Assembly (NCBI GenBank): GCA_019247755.1
Contig: JAFBAM010000224.1
Span: 1-7,416 of the forward strand
Length of the DNA stretch: 7,416 nucleotides
Source: Sphingomonas sp.
GTDB lineage: Bacteria; Pseudomonadota; Alphaproteobacteria; Sphingomonadales; Sphingomonadaceae
Direction: 5' to 3'
This document shows, one piece after another, positions 1 through 6,023 of this stretch. The first letter of the stretch is position 1. Each line of letters starts with the position of its first letter. The notes under the pieces are model-generated. The model did no database searches. It saw nothing but the letters and a program-made list of their open reading frames with translations, and had not been told where the DNA came from. The position numbers and the translations under genes are program-made.

Positions 1-1
1 A

Positions 2-655
2 GCCGCCCAGACCGCCGCGGGCCTGATCCGCGCGATCGAGGATGCCCGTTCCGAGGTGGAAGTCGCCGCCGGCGTCGCCACCCGCGCCGGCGACCAGGCG
101 AGCCAAGCCGTGAAGGTCAGCCAGGCGCTGTCGGCCCACGTCGAAGCGATCGAATCGATCCTGAGCCTGATCCGCGACATCGCCGGTCAGACCAACCTTC
201 TTGCGCTCAACGCCACCATCGAAGCGGCGCGGGCGGGCGATGCCGGCCGCGGCTTTGCGGTCGTTGCGCAGGAAGTGAAGAGCCTCGCCAGCCAGACCGC
301 CCGCGCGACCGACGACATCACCGCCAAGATCACCGCGATCCAGCAAGCGACCAGGCAGACCGTGGAAGCCAATGGCTCAATCCAGGGCACAGTGGAAGAG
401 GTGCAGACCTCCGCCGACCGCATCCGCGAAGCAATGGAGCTGCAGGCCCAGACCGTGACGATGATCACGGCAGCGGTCGACGAAACGGCGCTCGCCGCCG
501 ACTCGATGAGCTCGACCATCGCCGCGATCCGCAGCGACACCGAAAATGTCGCGAAGGACATCGATCAGGTCGAGCAGGGCTTCGGCCGCTTCAGCGAGCA
601 GATCGCCAACTTCAAGGCCAGCGCGAAGGCGTTCGTGAACGGAATGACGGCTTAA
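2..655 (+). CDS. Methyl-accepting chemotaxis protein, C-terminal signalling domain (5'-truncated)
   Basis: This is the last 217 residues of a chemoreceptor; the sensory part, any membrane segments and the start codon lie before the window. The frame is open from base 2, so the GTG at 56 is internal and not a start. The conserved cytoplasmic hairpin tip is unmistakable: a QTNLLALNATIEAARAG stretch followed by GRGFAVVAQEVKSLA, near visible residues 62-98. This tip contacts CheA and CheW in family members. The flanking sequence is Ala-, Glu-, Gln- and Thr-rich with heptad character, as expected for the long antiparallel coiled coil that carries the methylation sites. The protein ends in a short tail with no NWETF-like pentapeptide, so there is no visible tether for CheR or CheB. 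Ligand and cellular location cannot be judged from this fragment. No other chemotaxis gene is visible nearby. Confidence 0.95.
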   Translation, partial: AAQTAAGLIRAIEDARSEVEVAAGVATRAGDQASQAVKVSQALSAHVEAIESILSLIRDIAGQTNLLALNATIEAARAGDAGRGFAVVAQEVKSLASQTARATDDITAKITAIQQATRQTVEANGSIQGTVEEVQTSADRIREAMELQAQTVTMITAAVDETALAADSMSSTIAAIRSDTENVAKDIDQVEQGFGRFSEQIANFKASAKAFVNGMTA

Positions 656-659
656 TCAT

Positions 660-759
660 CTTCCCCTCGATTTCGAGGGGAGGTGGCAATCCGAAGGATT
701 GACGGAGGGGCCCCTCCACCGGCTTCGTCGGTCCCCCTCCCCAGCAACTGCTGGGGAGG
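660..759. repeat. Mosaic palindromic intergenic element (four inverted repeats in tandem)
   Basis: About 100 bases between the chemoreceptor and SDR genes are made almost wholly of inverted repeats. Stem 1 pairs 663-670 with 673-680 (8 perfect pairs, extendable to 660/683 with one wobble). Stem 2 pairs 687-692 with 696-701 around a GAA loop. Bases 704-717 are a perfect 14-base palindrome. Stem 3 pairs 718-723 with 727-732 (one G-T wobble) around a TTC loop. Stem 4 pairs 736-746 with 749-759 (11 perfect pairs). Arms are partly interchangeable: 704-710 can also pair with 734-740, and 682-686 with 716-720. The look is that of the REP/BIME-type repeats I recall as common between sphingomonad genes; that recollection is knowledge, not something shown here, because only one copy lies in the window. 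It has no coding potential and no T-run that would make it a classical terminator. Confidence 0.8.
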
Positions 760-772
760 ATAAGAGAGCGCC
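736..772 (+). promoter_or_regulatory. Leader hairpin containing the SDR ribosome binding site
   Basis: The best Shine-Dalgarno match before the SDR start is GGAGG at 755-759, with 13 bases to the ATG at 773, which is slightly long. These five bases form the end of the 3' arm of an 11-pair hairpin (736-746 with 749-759), so in the folded RNA the site would be paired. A weaker purine run, AAGAGAG at 762-768, lies 4 bases before the ATG and stays unpaired. The pairing is read from the sequence; any effect on translation is inference. Confidence 0.45.
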
Positions 773-1477
773 ATGAACATCCTCCTGACCGGCGCGAGCC
801 GCGGCATCGGCGGCGCGACCTACGACCTTCTCAAGAAGACCGGCCACAGGGTCGTCGGCCATTCGACCAAGGGCAGCGATGCCTTAGTCGCCGGTGACCT
901 CTGCGACCCGAGTGCGCCGCGTAACATCTGGGATACGGCGATGGACGAGCTTGATGGCCACATCGACGTGCTGGTCAACAATGCCGGCATTTATGAAGGC
1001 GTTGCCGACAACGTCTCGGACGACGAGTGGCACGCCGCTTGGGCGCGGACGATGACGATCAACCTGCAGGCGTCTGCCGACCTCAGCCGCCTAGCAGTCT
1101 CTCATTTCCTGGACCGGGGCGGGGAAGGCCGGATCATCAACGTCGCCAGCCGCGCGGCGTTTCGCGGCGATTCATCTCAGCACTGGCACTACGCCGCTTC
1201 GAAAGGAGCGATCGTGTCGATGACCAAGACCATCGCGCGCGGCTATGCAGCAGAGGGCATCCTCTGCTTCGCGGTCGCACCGGGCTTCACCGTGTCCGAG
1301 ATGACGGAGGAATATCTCGCCGGCCGCGGCGGGGCGAAGATCATTGCCGACATCCCGCTCGGCCGCGTTGCCACGACCGACGAGGTCGCCGACGTGATCC
1401 GTTGGCTGGCGGTTGACGCGCCGGCTTCCGCAACCGGTAGCGTCATCGACGTCAACGGCGCGAGCTATGTTCGCTAG
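773..1477 (+). CDS. Short-chain dehydrogenase/reductase (SDR), classical type
   Basis: This is a complete 234-residue NAD(P)-dependent oxidoreductase with a Rossmann fold. The cofactor glycine motif TGASRGIG is at residues 6-13, right after the start, which supports the ATG at 773. An acidic GDL follows at 41-43 and NNAG at 69-72. The catalytic residues of the family are all present: Asn97, Ser126, Tyr140 and Lys144 (YAASK). The PG motif after strand beta-6 is at 170-171. The length is typical of classical SDRs such as 3-oxoacyl-ACP reductase-like enzymes. The substrate cannot be read from the sequence, and the neighbours (a beta-lactamase and prmA) give no pathway clue. The gene is first in a tight + strand unit: its last 11 bases overlap the probable start of the next gene. 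The only visible leader is the palindromic element, and no promoter was recognised. Confidence 0.9.
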   Translation: MNILLTGASRGIGGATYDLLKKTGHRVVGHSTKGSDALVAGDLCDPSAPRNIWDTAMDELDGHIDVLVNNAGIYEGVADNVSDDEWHAAWARTMTINLQASADLSRLAVSHFLDRGGEGRIINVASRAAFRGDSSQHWHYAASKGAIVSMTKTIARGYAAEGILCFAVAPGFTVSEMTEEYLAGRGGAKIIADIPLGRVATTDEVADVIRWLAVDAPASATGSVIDVNGASYVR

Positions 1478-2402
1478 CCTGGCTTTCTTCCTTGCCGCGC
1501 AGGGCATCTCGATCCCGCTCGGCAAACCGCCGCGTGTCATCGAGCAGCCGCGGGCGCCGATCGAGAGCGCGGGCCCGCGCTGGGTGAGCGTCTGCAAGGA
1601 TGTCGATGGGCAACAGGCCTGGGTGACGCCGGCGCCTCCAGTCCGGATCCACGCCAACACCTATGAGGTCGGCACCTGCGGGATCAGCTCGATCCTGATC
1701 GTCGGCGACGAAGGCGACATCCTGATCGACGGTGGCCCCGAGGAAGCGGCCGACCTAATCGCCGACAATATACAGGCTCTCGGCTACCGGCTGACCGACG
1801 TCAAATACCTGCTGAACAGCCACGAGCATTCCGACCATGCCGGCGGGCTCGCGAAGCTGCAGCGGTTGACGGGCGCGCAGCTGGTCGCTTCCGCAGCCCA
1901 GGCGGAGGTGTTGAGGTCAGGCGTGCCGTCAAAGGACGATCCGCAATTCGGCGTGCTCAAAGGCTTCTCGCCGGCGCGCGTCGACCGCATCATAGCGAAC
2001 GGGGAAATGGTCCGTCTTGGCAATGTCGCAGTATTCGCGACGGCAACGCCGGGGCACACCGAAGGCGCACTGACGTGGCACTGGGGCAGCTGCGATGGAG
2101 GGATTTGCCGGCAGATCGTCTATGCCGACAGCCTGACCGCCGTGAGCGCCGCCAGCTATCGGTTTACTGACCATCCTCTTTACGTGTCCGCCTTCCGAGA
2201 GAGCATCGGTCGGGTGGCGAAGCTCGACTGCGATATTCTGATCAGTCCGCACCCGGGCGCCAGCCAGATGCCGCAGCGGTTTGCGCTTGGCCGACCCCTC
2301 CTCGATCCGGACGCCTGCAAAGTTTACGCGGCGACCAAGGCCAAGGAACTCGACGACCGGCTGGCGAAGGAAGCCACCTCCGCGGAGCAACCGAAACCTT
2401 GA
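1467..2402 (+). CDS. Subclass B3 metallo-beta-lactamase
   Basis: This is a zinc hydrolase of the metallo-beta-lactamase fold, 311 residues from the ATG at 1467. The full B3 zinc set is present. His119, His121 and Asp123-His124 lie in the motif SHEHSDHAGG, His197 is in TPGHTEGA, and His262 is in SPHPG near the C-terminus. The YADSLTAVSA stretch (219-228) and the following YRFTDHP are characteristic of B3 beta-lactamases rather than glyoxalase II or other fold members. Family members open the lactam ring of penicillins, cephalosporins and often carbapenems in the periplasm. The N-terminus has a short hydrophobic stretch (residues 2-11) that fits a signal peptide but lacks a positive charge. An in-frame TTG at 1413 would add 18 residues with an Arg-Arg pair, so the start is uncertain. 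No clear ribosome binding site precedes the ATG. The gene overlaps the SDR gene by 11 bases and prmA by 4. No ampR-like regulator is seen; it is probably a resident chromosomal gene. Actual drug spectrum is unknown. Confidence 0.9.
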   Translation: MFASLAFFLAAQGISIPLGKPPRVIEQPRAPIESAGPRWVSVCKDVDGQQAWVTPAPPVRIHANTYEVGTCGISSILIVGDEGDILIDGGPEEAADLIADNIQALGYRLTDVKYLLNSHEHSDHAGGLAKLQRLTGAQLVASAAQAEVLRSGVPSKDDPQFGVLKGFSPARVDRIIANGEMVRLGNVAVFATATPGHTEGALTWHWGSCDGGICRQIVYADSLTAVSAASYRFTDHPLYVSAFRESIGRVAKLDCDILISPHPGASQMPQRFALGRPLLDPDACKVYAATKAKELDDRLAKEATSAEQPKP

Positions 2403-3274
2403 GCTTCCGCATCACCGTCCCGTGCACCCGCGCGCAGGGCGAAGCGGTTGCGGACGTCGAAGACCTCTTCGTCGACAGCGCGAACCCGCCAGTCCTGGTC
2501 GCTGACGAACCGGACGAGACGAAGCCCAACGAGTGGCTGCTCCATGCCTATTTCGAGCAAGAGCCGACCGGCCACGAAATCGCGACCCTGACCAACCTCG
2601 GCAACGGCCCGCCGAGCTTCGAGCAGCTCGGCGAGGACGATTGGGTGACGATGAGCCAGGCCGGACTCCAGCCGGTCCGCGCCGGCCGCTTCACGGTCCA
2701 CACGCCGACCTATCCGCCCGATCCCGAACGGATCAATTTCGAGATCGACGCCAGCCTGGCCTTCGGGACGGGGCAGCATGCGACGACCAGCGGCTGCCTC
2801 GCGGCGCTCGACAAGCTCGAACGCGACGGCGCGCTGTTCCGCAATGTGGCGGATGTCGGCACCGGCACGGGCCTTCTCGCCTTCGCCGCGCTGAAGCTGT
2901 GGCCGGACGCGAGGTGCATCGCGACCGACATCGATCCGGTCGCGGTCGACGTCGCGCGCGACAATGCCGCGATCAACCGCGTGAAGCTGGGACATGGCGC
3001 CGGCGAACTGCTGCTCGCGGTCGCCGACGGCATGGAGTCGCCTATGCTCGCCGCCCGGGCGCCGTTCGACCTGATCATCGCCAACATCCTTGCCGGTCCG
3101 CTGATCGAACTCGCGCCGGACTTCGCCAAGGGATTGGCCAAGGGCGGGACGGTCGTGCTCGCTGGCTTGCTCGACACGCAGGCAGGCAGCGTGGTCGGAG
3201 CTTACGAAAAGCTCGGCCTCAATCTGGTCGACTGCGGCTCGGACGAATGGCCGGTCCTAGTGCTCCGGGCCTAG
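2399..3274 (+). CDS. prmA: Ribosomal protein L11 methyltransferase
   Basis: PrmA uses S-adenosylmethionine to trimethylate amino groups of ribosomal protein L11 in the cytoplasm. The 291-residue product matches the usual length of about 290-300. The N-terminal part (about 1-100) is the variable L11-recognition region. The family motif LAFGTGQHATT lies at 120-130. The SAM-binding glycine motif ADVGTGTGLLAFAAL is at 151-165, the acidic ATDIDP strand end at 175-180, and the DLIIANILAGPL motif at 224-235. The DPG that often precedes LAFGTG is DAS here. The start is a TTG at 2399 that overlaps the preceding TGA (TTGA). It is chosen because the MSFRITVPCTRAQ start fits the family and no nearby ATG would preserve it; a GGAG at 2384-2387 lies 11 bases upstream. 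The stop is embedded in the same CTAG as the ligA stop on the other strand. Confidence 0.93.
   Translation: MSFRITVPCTRAQGEAVADVEDLFVDSANPPVLVADEPDETKPNEWLLHAYFEQEPTGHEIATLTNLGNGPPSFEQLGEDDWVTMSQAGLQPVRAGRFTVHTPTYPPDPERINFEIDASLAFGTGQHATTSGCLAALDKLERDGALFRNVADVGTGTGLLAFAALKLWPDARCIATDIDPVAVDVARDNAAINRVKLGHGAGELLLAVADGMESPMLAARAPFDLIIANILAGPLIELAPDFAKGLAKGGTVVLAGLLDTQAGSVVGAYEKLGLNLVDCGSDEWPVLVLRA
3271..3274. other. Shared CTAG stop of convergent prmA and ligA
   Basis: The tetramer CTAG gives TAG to prmA on the + strand (3272-3274) and TAG to ligA on the - strand (3273-3271). It is the centre of a 10-base perfect palindrome at 3268-3277. The two coding regions therefore overlap by 4 bases, with no spacer and no hairpin plus T-run around the junction. 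Confidence 0.95.
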
Positions 3275-5313
3275 GCCTCTGCGACGATCTGCGCCCACTC
3301 GGCTTCATTGACGACGCGGATGCCGAGCTCCTCGGCTTTCTTGAGCTTCGAGCCTGCGCCCGGGCCGGCGACAACTAGGTCTGTCTTCGCGCTGACTGAC
3401 CCCGCGGCGCGTGCGCCCAGACGCTCGGCCTGGGCCTTGGCTTCGTCGCGGCTCATGGTTTCGAGGCTGCCGGTGAAGACGATGGTCTTGCCGGTCCATT
3501 CGGTTGCACGAGCGTCGCTGACGAACGGCAGCGGCGACACCTCCGACAACAAGTCGTCCAGCGCCTCGCGGTTGTGCGCCTCGTGGAAGAAATCGACGAG
3601 CGCTTCGGCGACGACCGGTCCGACGCCCTGCACTGACGACAGTTCGGCCTCACCGCCCTCCGACAGGGCCGCTCCCCGCAGTTCCTCGACCGTGCCGAAG
3701 CACTTCAGCAGGTCCTTGGCGGTGACGATCCCGACATGGCGGATGCCGAGCCCGAACAGGAAGCGAGGCCCATCGGGTTGGCGCTTCGCCTCGATGGCGG
3801 ACAGCAGGTTGTCGACCGACTTTTCCTTCCAGCCCTCGCGGCCGAGCAGTTCGGAGCGATGATTGCGCAGGCGGAAGATGTCGGCGGGTGAATTCAGCCA
3901 GCCGAGCTCGATGAATTCGGCGATCGACTTCTCGCCGAGCCCTTCGATATCGAGCGCGCCGCGAGACACGAAATGCCGCAGTCGTTCGAAGCGTTGCGCG
4001 GGGCAGATCAGGCCGCCGGTGCAGCGGACGTCGACCTCGCCTTCCTCGCTGACCGCTTCCGACTGGCATTCCGGGCAATGGTCCGGGAAGACATAGGCTG
4101 GCCGCGGCTCATCGCGGGTCAGGTTCTCAACCACCTGCGGGATGACATCCCCCGCCCGCTGAATGCGGACGCGATCGCCGATGCGGAGGCCCAGCCGCTC
4201 GATCTCGTCGCGGTTGTGGAGCGTGACATTGGCAACCATCACGCCGCCGACGCCGACCGGCTTCAAACGCCCCACCGGCGTGAGCTTGCCGGTGCGGCCC
4301 ACCTGGATATCGATCGCTTCGAGGGTCGTCTCGGCTTTTTCCGCCGGGAATTTGTGCGCAAGGCCCCAGCGTGGGGCACGGCCGACGAAGCCGAGGCGCT
4401 CCTGCCAGTCAAGTCGCCCGACCTTGTAGACCACGCCGTCGATATCGAACGGCAGGTCGGCGCGCGCCTTCTCGATTGCGCGATAGTGGGCAAGCGCCTC
4501 CTCTACCGTTTCGCAGCGCTTGAGCAGGTCGCTGACCGGGAAGCCGAGCGCTTCAAGCTTCTTCATCGCCAGGAGCTGTATTGTCGCCAGCGGCTCGCTC
4601 AATTCACCCCAGCCGTGGGCGAGGAAGCGCAAAGGCCGGGAGGCAGTGATGTTCGCGTCCTTCTGCCGCAGCGAACCTGCCGCAGCATTGCGCGGGTTCG
4701 CAAAGACCTTGCCGCCGGCGGCTTCCTGCCGCTCGTTCAGAGCCTCGAAGTCCGCCTTGGACATATAGACCTCGCCCCGGACCTCGAGCACATCGGGTCC
4801 GTCGGCAATGGACTGCGGGATGTCGCGGATGGTGCGCACATTGGCTGTGACGTCCTCGCCGATCGTGCCATCGCCGCGCGTCGCTCCAAGCACCAGTCGG
4901 CCGCGCTCGTAACGAAGCGAGCAGGACAGCCCATCGATCTTTGGCTCCGCGGTCAGTACCACCGGCTCGTCCGCAGGCAGCGCAAGGAAGCGGCGGACGC
5001 GCCCGACGAACTCGCGCACCTCGTCGTCCGAAAAAGCATTGTCGAGGCTGAGCATCGGCCGCGAGTGAGCGACCTTGGCGAGCACGGTGGTCGGCGCCGC
5101 GCCCAACCGCCTCGACGGGGAATCCGCCCGGATGAGGTGCGGGAACCGCTCCTCCAGCGCGCGATTCTCACGCACCAGCGAGTCATAATCCGCGTCGGAA
5201 ATCTCCGGCGCGTCCTGGTCGTGATACAGCTTGTCGTGCCGCGCGATTTCCTTAGCCAGCCGCATCAGGCGGTTAGCGGCTTCGGCCTCGCTCAGCTCAT
5301 CGATATCGCTCAG
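3271..5313 (-). CDS. ligA: NAD+-dependent DNA ligase LigA (probable CTG start)
   Basis: LigA seals nicks in replication and repair using NAD+ as AMP donor. From a CTG at 5313 the product is 680 residues, close to the family norm of about 670. Domain Ia carries the NMN-binding YHDQDAPEISDADYD region (30-44). The adenylation motif is KIDG at 125-128 (Lys125 is the nucleophile), and RGDG follows at 146-149. The OB-fold covers roughly 330-410. A four-Cys zinc finger uses Cys413, 416, 431 and 437. The helix-hairpin-helix region spans about 450-590 and a BRCT domain about 601-680. The CTG is preferred because the SDIDELSEAEAA start fits sphingomonad LigA as I recall it, GAGGAA sits 8 bases upstream, and it gives a CTGA overlap with the upstream gene. 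The alternative ATG at 5265 would give 664 residues and has no good ribosome binding site. The open frame continues upstream to 5670, but only as a shadow of the hydrolase gene. Confidence 0.95.
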   Translation of the reverse strand: MSDIDELSEAEAANRLMRLAKEIARHDKLYHDQDAPEISDADYDSLVRENRALEERFPHLIRADSPSRRLGAAPTTVLAKVAHSRPMLSLDNAFSDDEVREFVGRVRRFLALPADEPVVLTAEPKIDGLSCSLRYERGRLVLGATRGDGTIGEDVTANVRTIRDIPQSIADGPDVLEVRGEVYMSKADFEALNERQEAAGGKVFANPRNAAAGSLRQKDANITASRPLRFLAHGWGELSEPLATIQLLAMKKLEALGFPVSDLLKRCETVEEALAHYRAIEKARADLPFDIDGVVYKVGRLDWQERLGFVGRAPRWGLAHKFPAEKAETTLEAIDIQVGRTGKLTPVGRLKPVGVGGVMVANVTLHNRDEIERLGLRIGDRVRIQRAGDVIPQVVENLTRDEPRPAYVFPDHCPECQSEAVSEEGEVDVRCTGGLICPAQRFERLRHFVSRGALDIEGLGEKSIAEFIELGWLNSPADIFRLRNHRSELLGREGWKEKSVDNLLSAIEAKRQPDGPRFLFGLGIRHVGIVTAKDLLKCFGTVEELRGAALSEGGEAELSSVQGVGPVVAEALVDFFHEAHNREALDDLLSEVSPLPFVSDARATEWTGKTIVFTGSLETMSRDEAKAQAERLGARAAGSVSAKTDLVVAGPGAGSKLKKAEELGIRVVNEAEWAQIVAEA

Positions 5314-6023
5314 CCGAACAATTCCTCGAGCAGGTTGACGAAGCTGGTCCACGACCGCTCGGCGGCGAGCTCGTTGTACGCGACGCCCTCGATCTGGAGT
5401 GACGCCGCGTGCGGGTTCGTGAAGCCGTGGCCGACGTGACCATAAGCGTGGATCTGCCAGTCCGATCCGCCTTCGGTAAGCTCCTGGCCCAGCGCCACGA
5501 CCTTCTCTGGCGGGACCATCGGATCGTCCCAGCCGTGAAAGGCGACGACCTTCGCTTTGATCTTCTGCGCGGGCAGGCCGGGCGGGTCGAACAGACCGTG
5601 GAAGCTGACCGCGGCGAGAATGTCTGCGCCGCTCCGCGCCAGGTCGAGCGCGCACATGCCGCCGAAGCAATAGCCCGCGACCACGACATGATCGCCCTGC
5701 ACTTCGCTTTGCCCGCGAGCGAGCTCCAGCACATGCTGCATCCGGCGAAGAAGCGCAGCGCGATCGCTCTTCAGCCGGTTCAACTCGCCGAACATCGTGT
5801 CGCGAGGCGCGCCGTGGAATTTCTTGCCGAACACGTCGGCGACCAGCGAGTTATAGCCGAGCTCGACCAACTGGCGGCCAAAGCCCTTTTCGAGGTCTGA
5901 GACGCCCATCACAGTCGGGATCAAGATGACGGTCGGCCGGGCAGCGCCGTCGCGGCGGCCGACGAAGACGCTTTCCAGCTCCTCGCCCTCGAAATTGTGC
6001 GGGATCGCGCGGTCCTTGCTCAT
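5310..6023 (-). CDS. Dienelactone hydrolase-family alpha/beta hydrolase
   Basis: This is a complete 237-residue alpha/beta hydrolase with the dienelactone hydrolase pattern. The nucleophile elbow GYCFGG at 117-122 has Cys119 in place of the usual Ser, as in true dienelactone hydrolases. The acid is Asp166 or Asp167 in FHGWDDPMVP, and the histidine is His199 in GHVGHGF. An early ILIPTVMG (34-40) probably forms the oxyanion region. There is no signal peptide, so it should be cytoplasmic. Family members hydrolyse dienelactones in chlorocatechol breakdown, but many housekeeping members have unknown small ester or lactone substrates. No aromatic-degradation gene is nearby, so the true substrate is open. 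The ATG at 6023 overlaps the preceding TGA (ATGA) and has a GGGAG 5 bases upstream. The 3' end overlaps ligA by 4 bases and contains its ribosome binding site, suggesting coupled translation. Confidence 0.88.
   Translation of the reverse strand: MSKDRAIPHNFEGEELESVFVGRRDGAARPTVILIPTVMGVSDLEKGFGRQLVELGYNSLVADVFGKKFHGAPRDTMFGELNRLKSDRAALLRRMQHVLELARGQSEVQGDHVVVAGYCFGGMCALDLARSGADILAAVSFHGLFDPPGLPAQKIKAKVVAFHGWDDPMVPPEKVVALGQELTEGGSDWQIHAYGHVGHGFTNPHAASLQIEGVAYNELAAERSWTSFVNLLEELFG
5322..5327 (-). promoter_or_regulatory. Ribosome binding site deciding the ligA start
   Basis: Reading the - strand, GAGGAA lies inside the last codons of the hydrolase gene, 8 bases before the CTG at 5313-5311. That is ideal spacing for a start there. 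There is no ATG, GTG or TTG in the ligA frame at the same place, which is why the CTG is taken as the start. Confidence 0.6.

Noticed and set aside
56..58. GTG as the start of a short 199-residue chemoreceptor fragment
   Set aside because: The frame is open to the left edge and continues with coiled-coil sequence typical of the signalling domain, so the gene is cut by the window and not started here.
663..680. Rho-independent terminator after the chemoreceptor gene
   Set aside because: The stem is strong, but it has a 2-base loop and no following T-run, and it is one of several stems in the repeat element. Termination there is possible but not supported.
3268..3277. Ten-base palindrome at the convergent stops as a bidirectional terminator
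   Set aside because: It is a perfect palindrome with no loop and no flanking A/T tracts, too short to form a terminator hairpin.
2533..3378. 281-codon + strand frame overlapping prmA
   Set aside because: It is an Arg- and Pro-rich shadow frame of prmA that runs through the prmA-ligA junction, with no domain signature.
3973..5439. Long + strand open frame of 488 codons opposite ligA
   Set aside because: It lies fully antisense to an intact ligA with all its motifs. The translation is Arg-, Ala- and Asp-rich low-information sequence with no recognisable domain, as expected of antisense frames in GC-rich DNA.
5314..5670. N-terminal extension of ligA by about 119 residues
   Set aside because: The frame is open but is an out-of-frame shadow of the hydrolase gene. 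The extra sequence is Arg-rich and unlike any LigA, and family length and the ribosome binding site place the start at 5313.
5409..5900. 163-codon + strand frame opposite the hydrolase gene
   Set aside because: It is antisense to a complete gene with an intact catalytic triad, and no domain was recognised in it.
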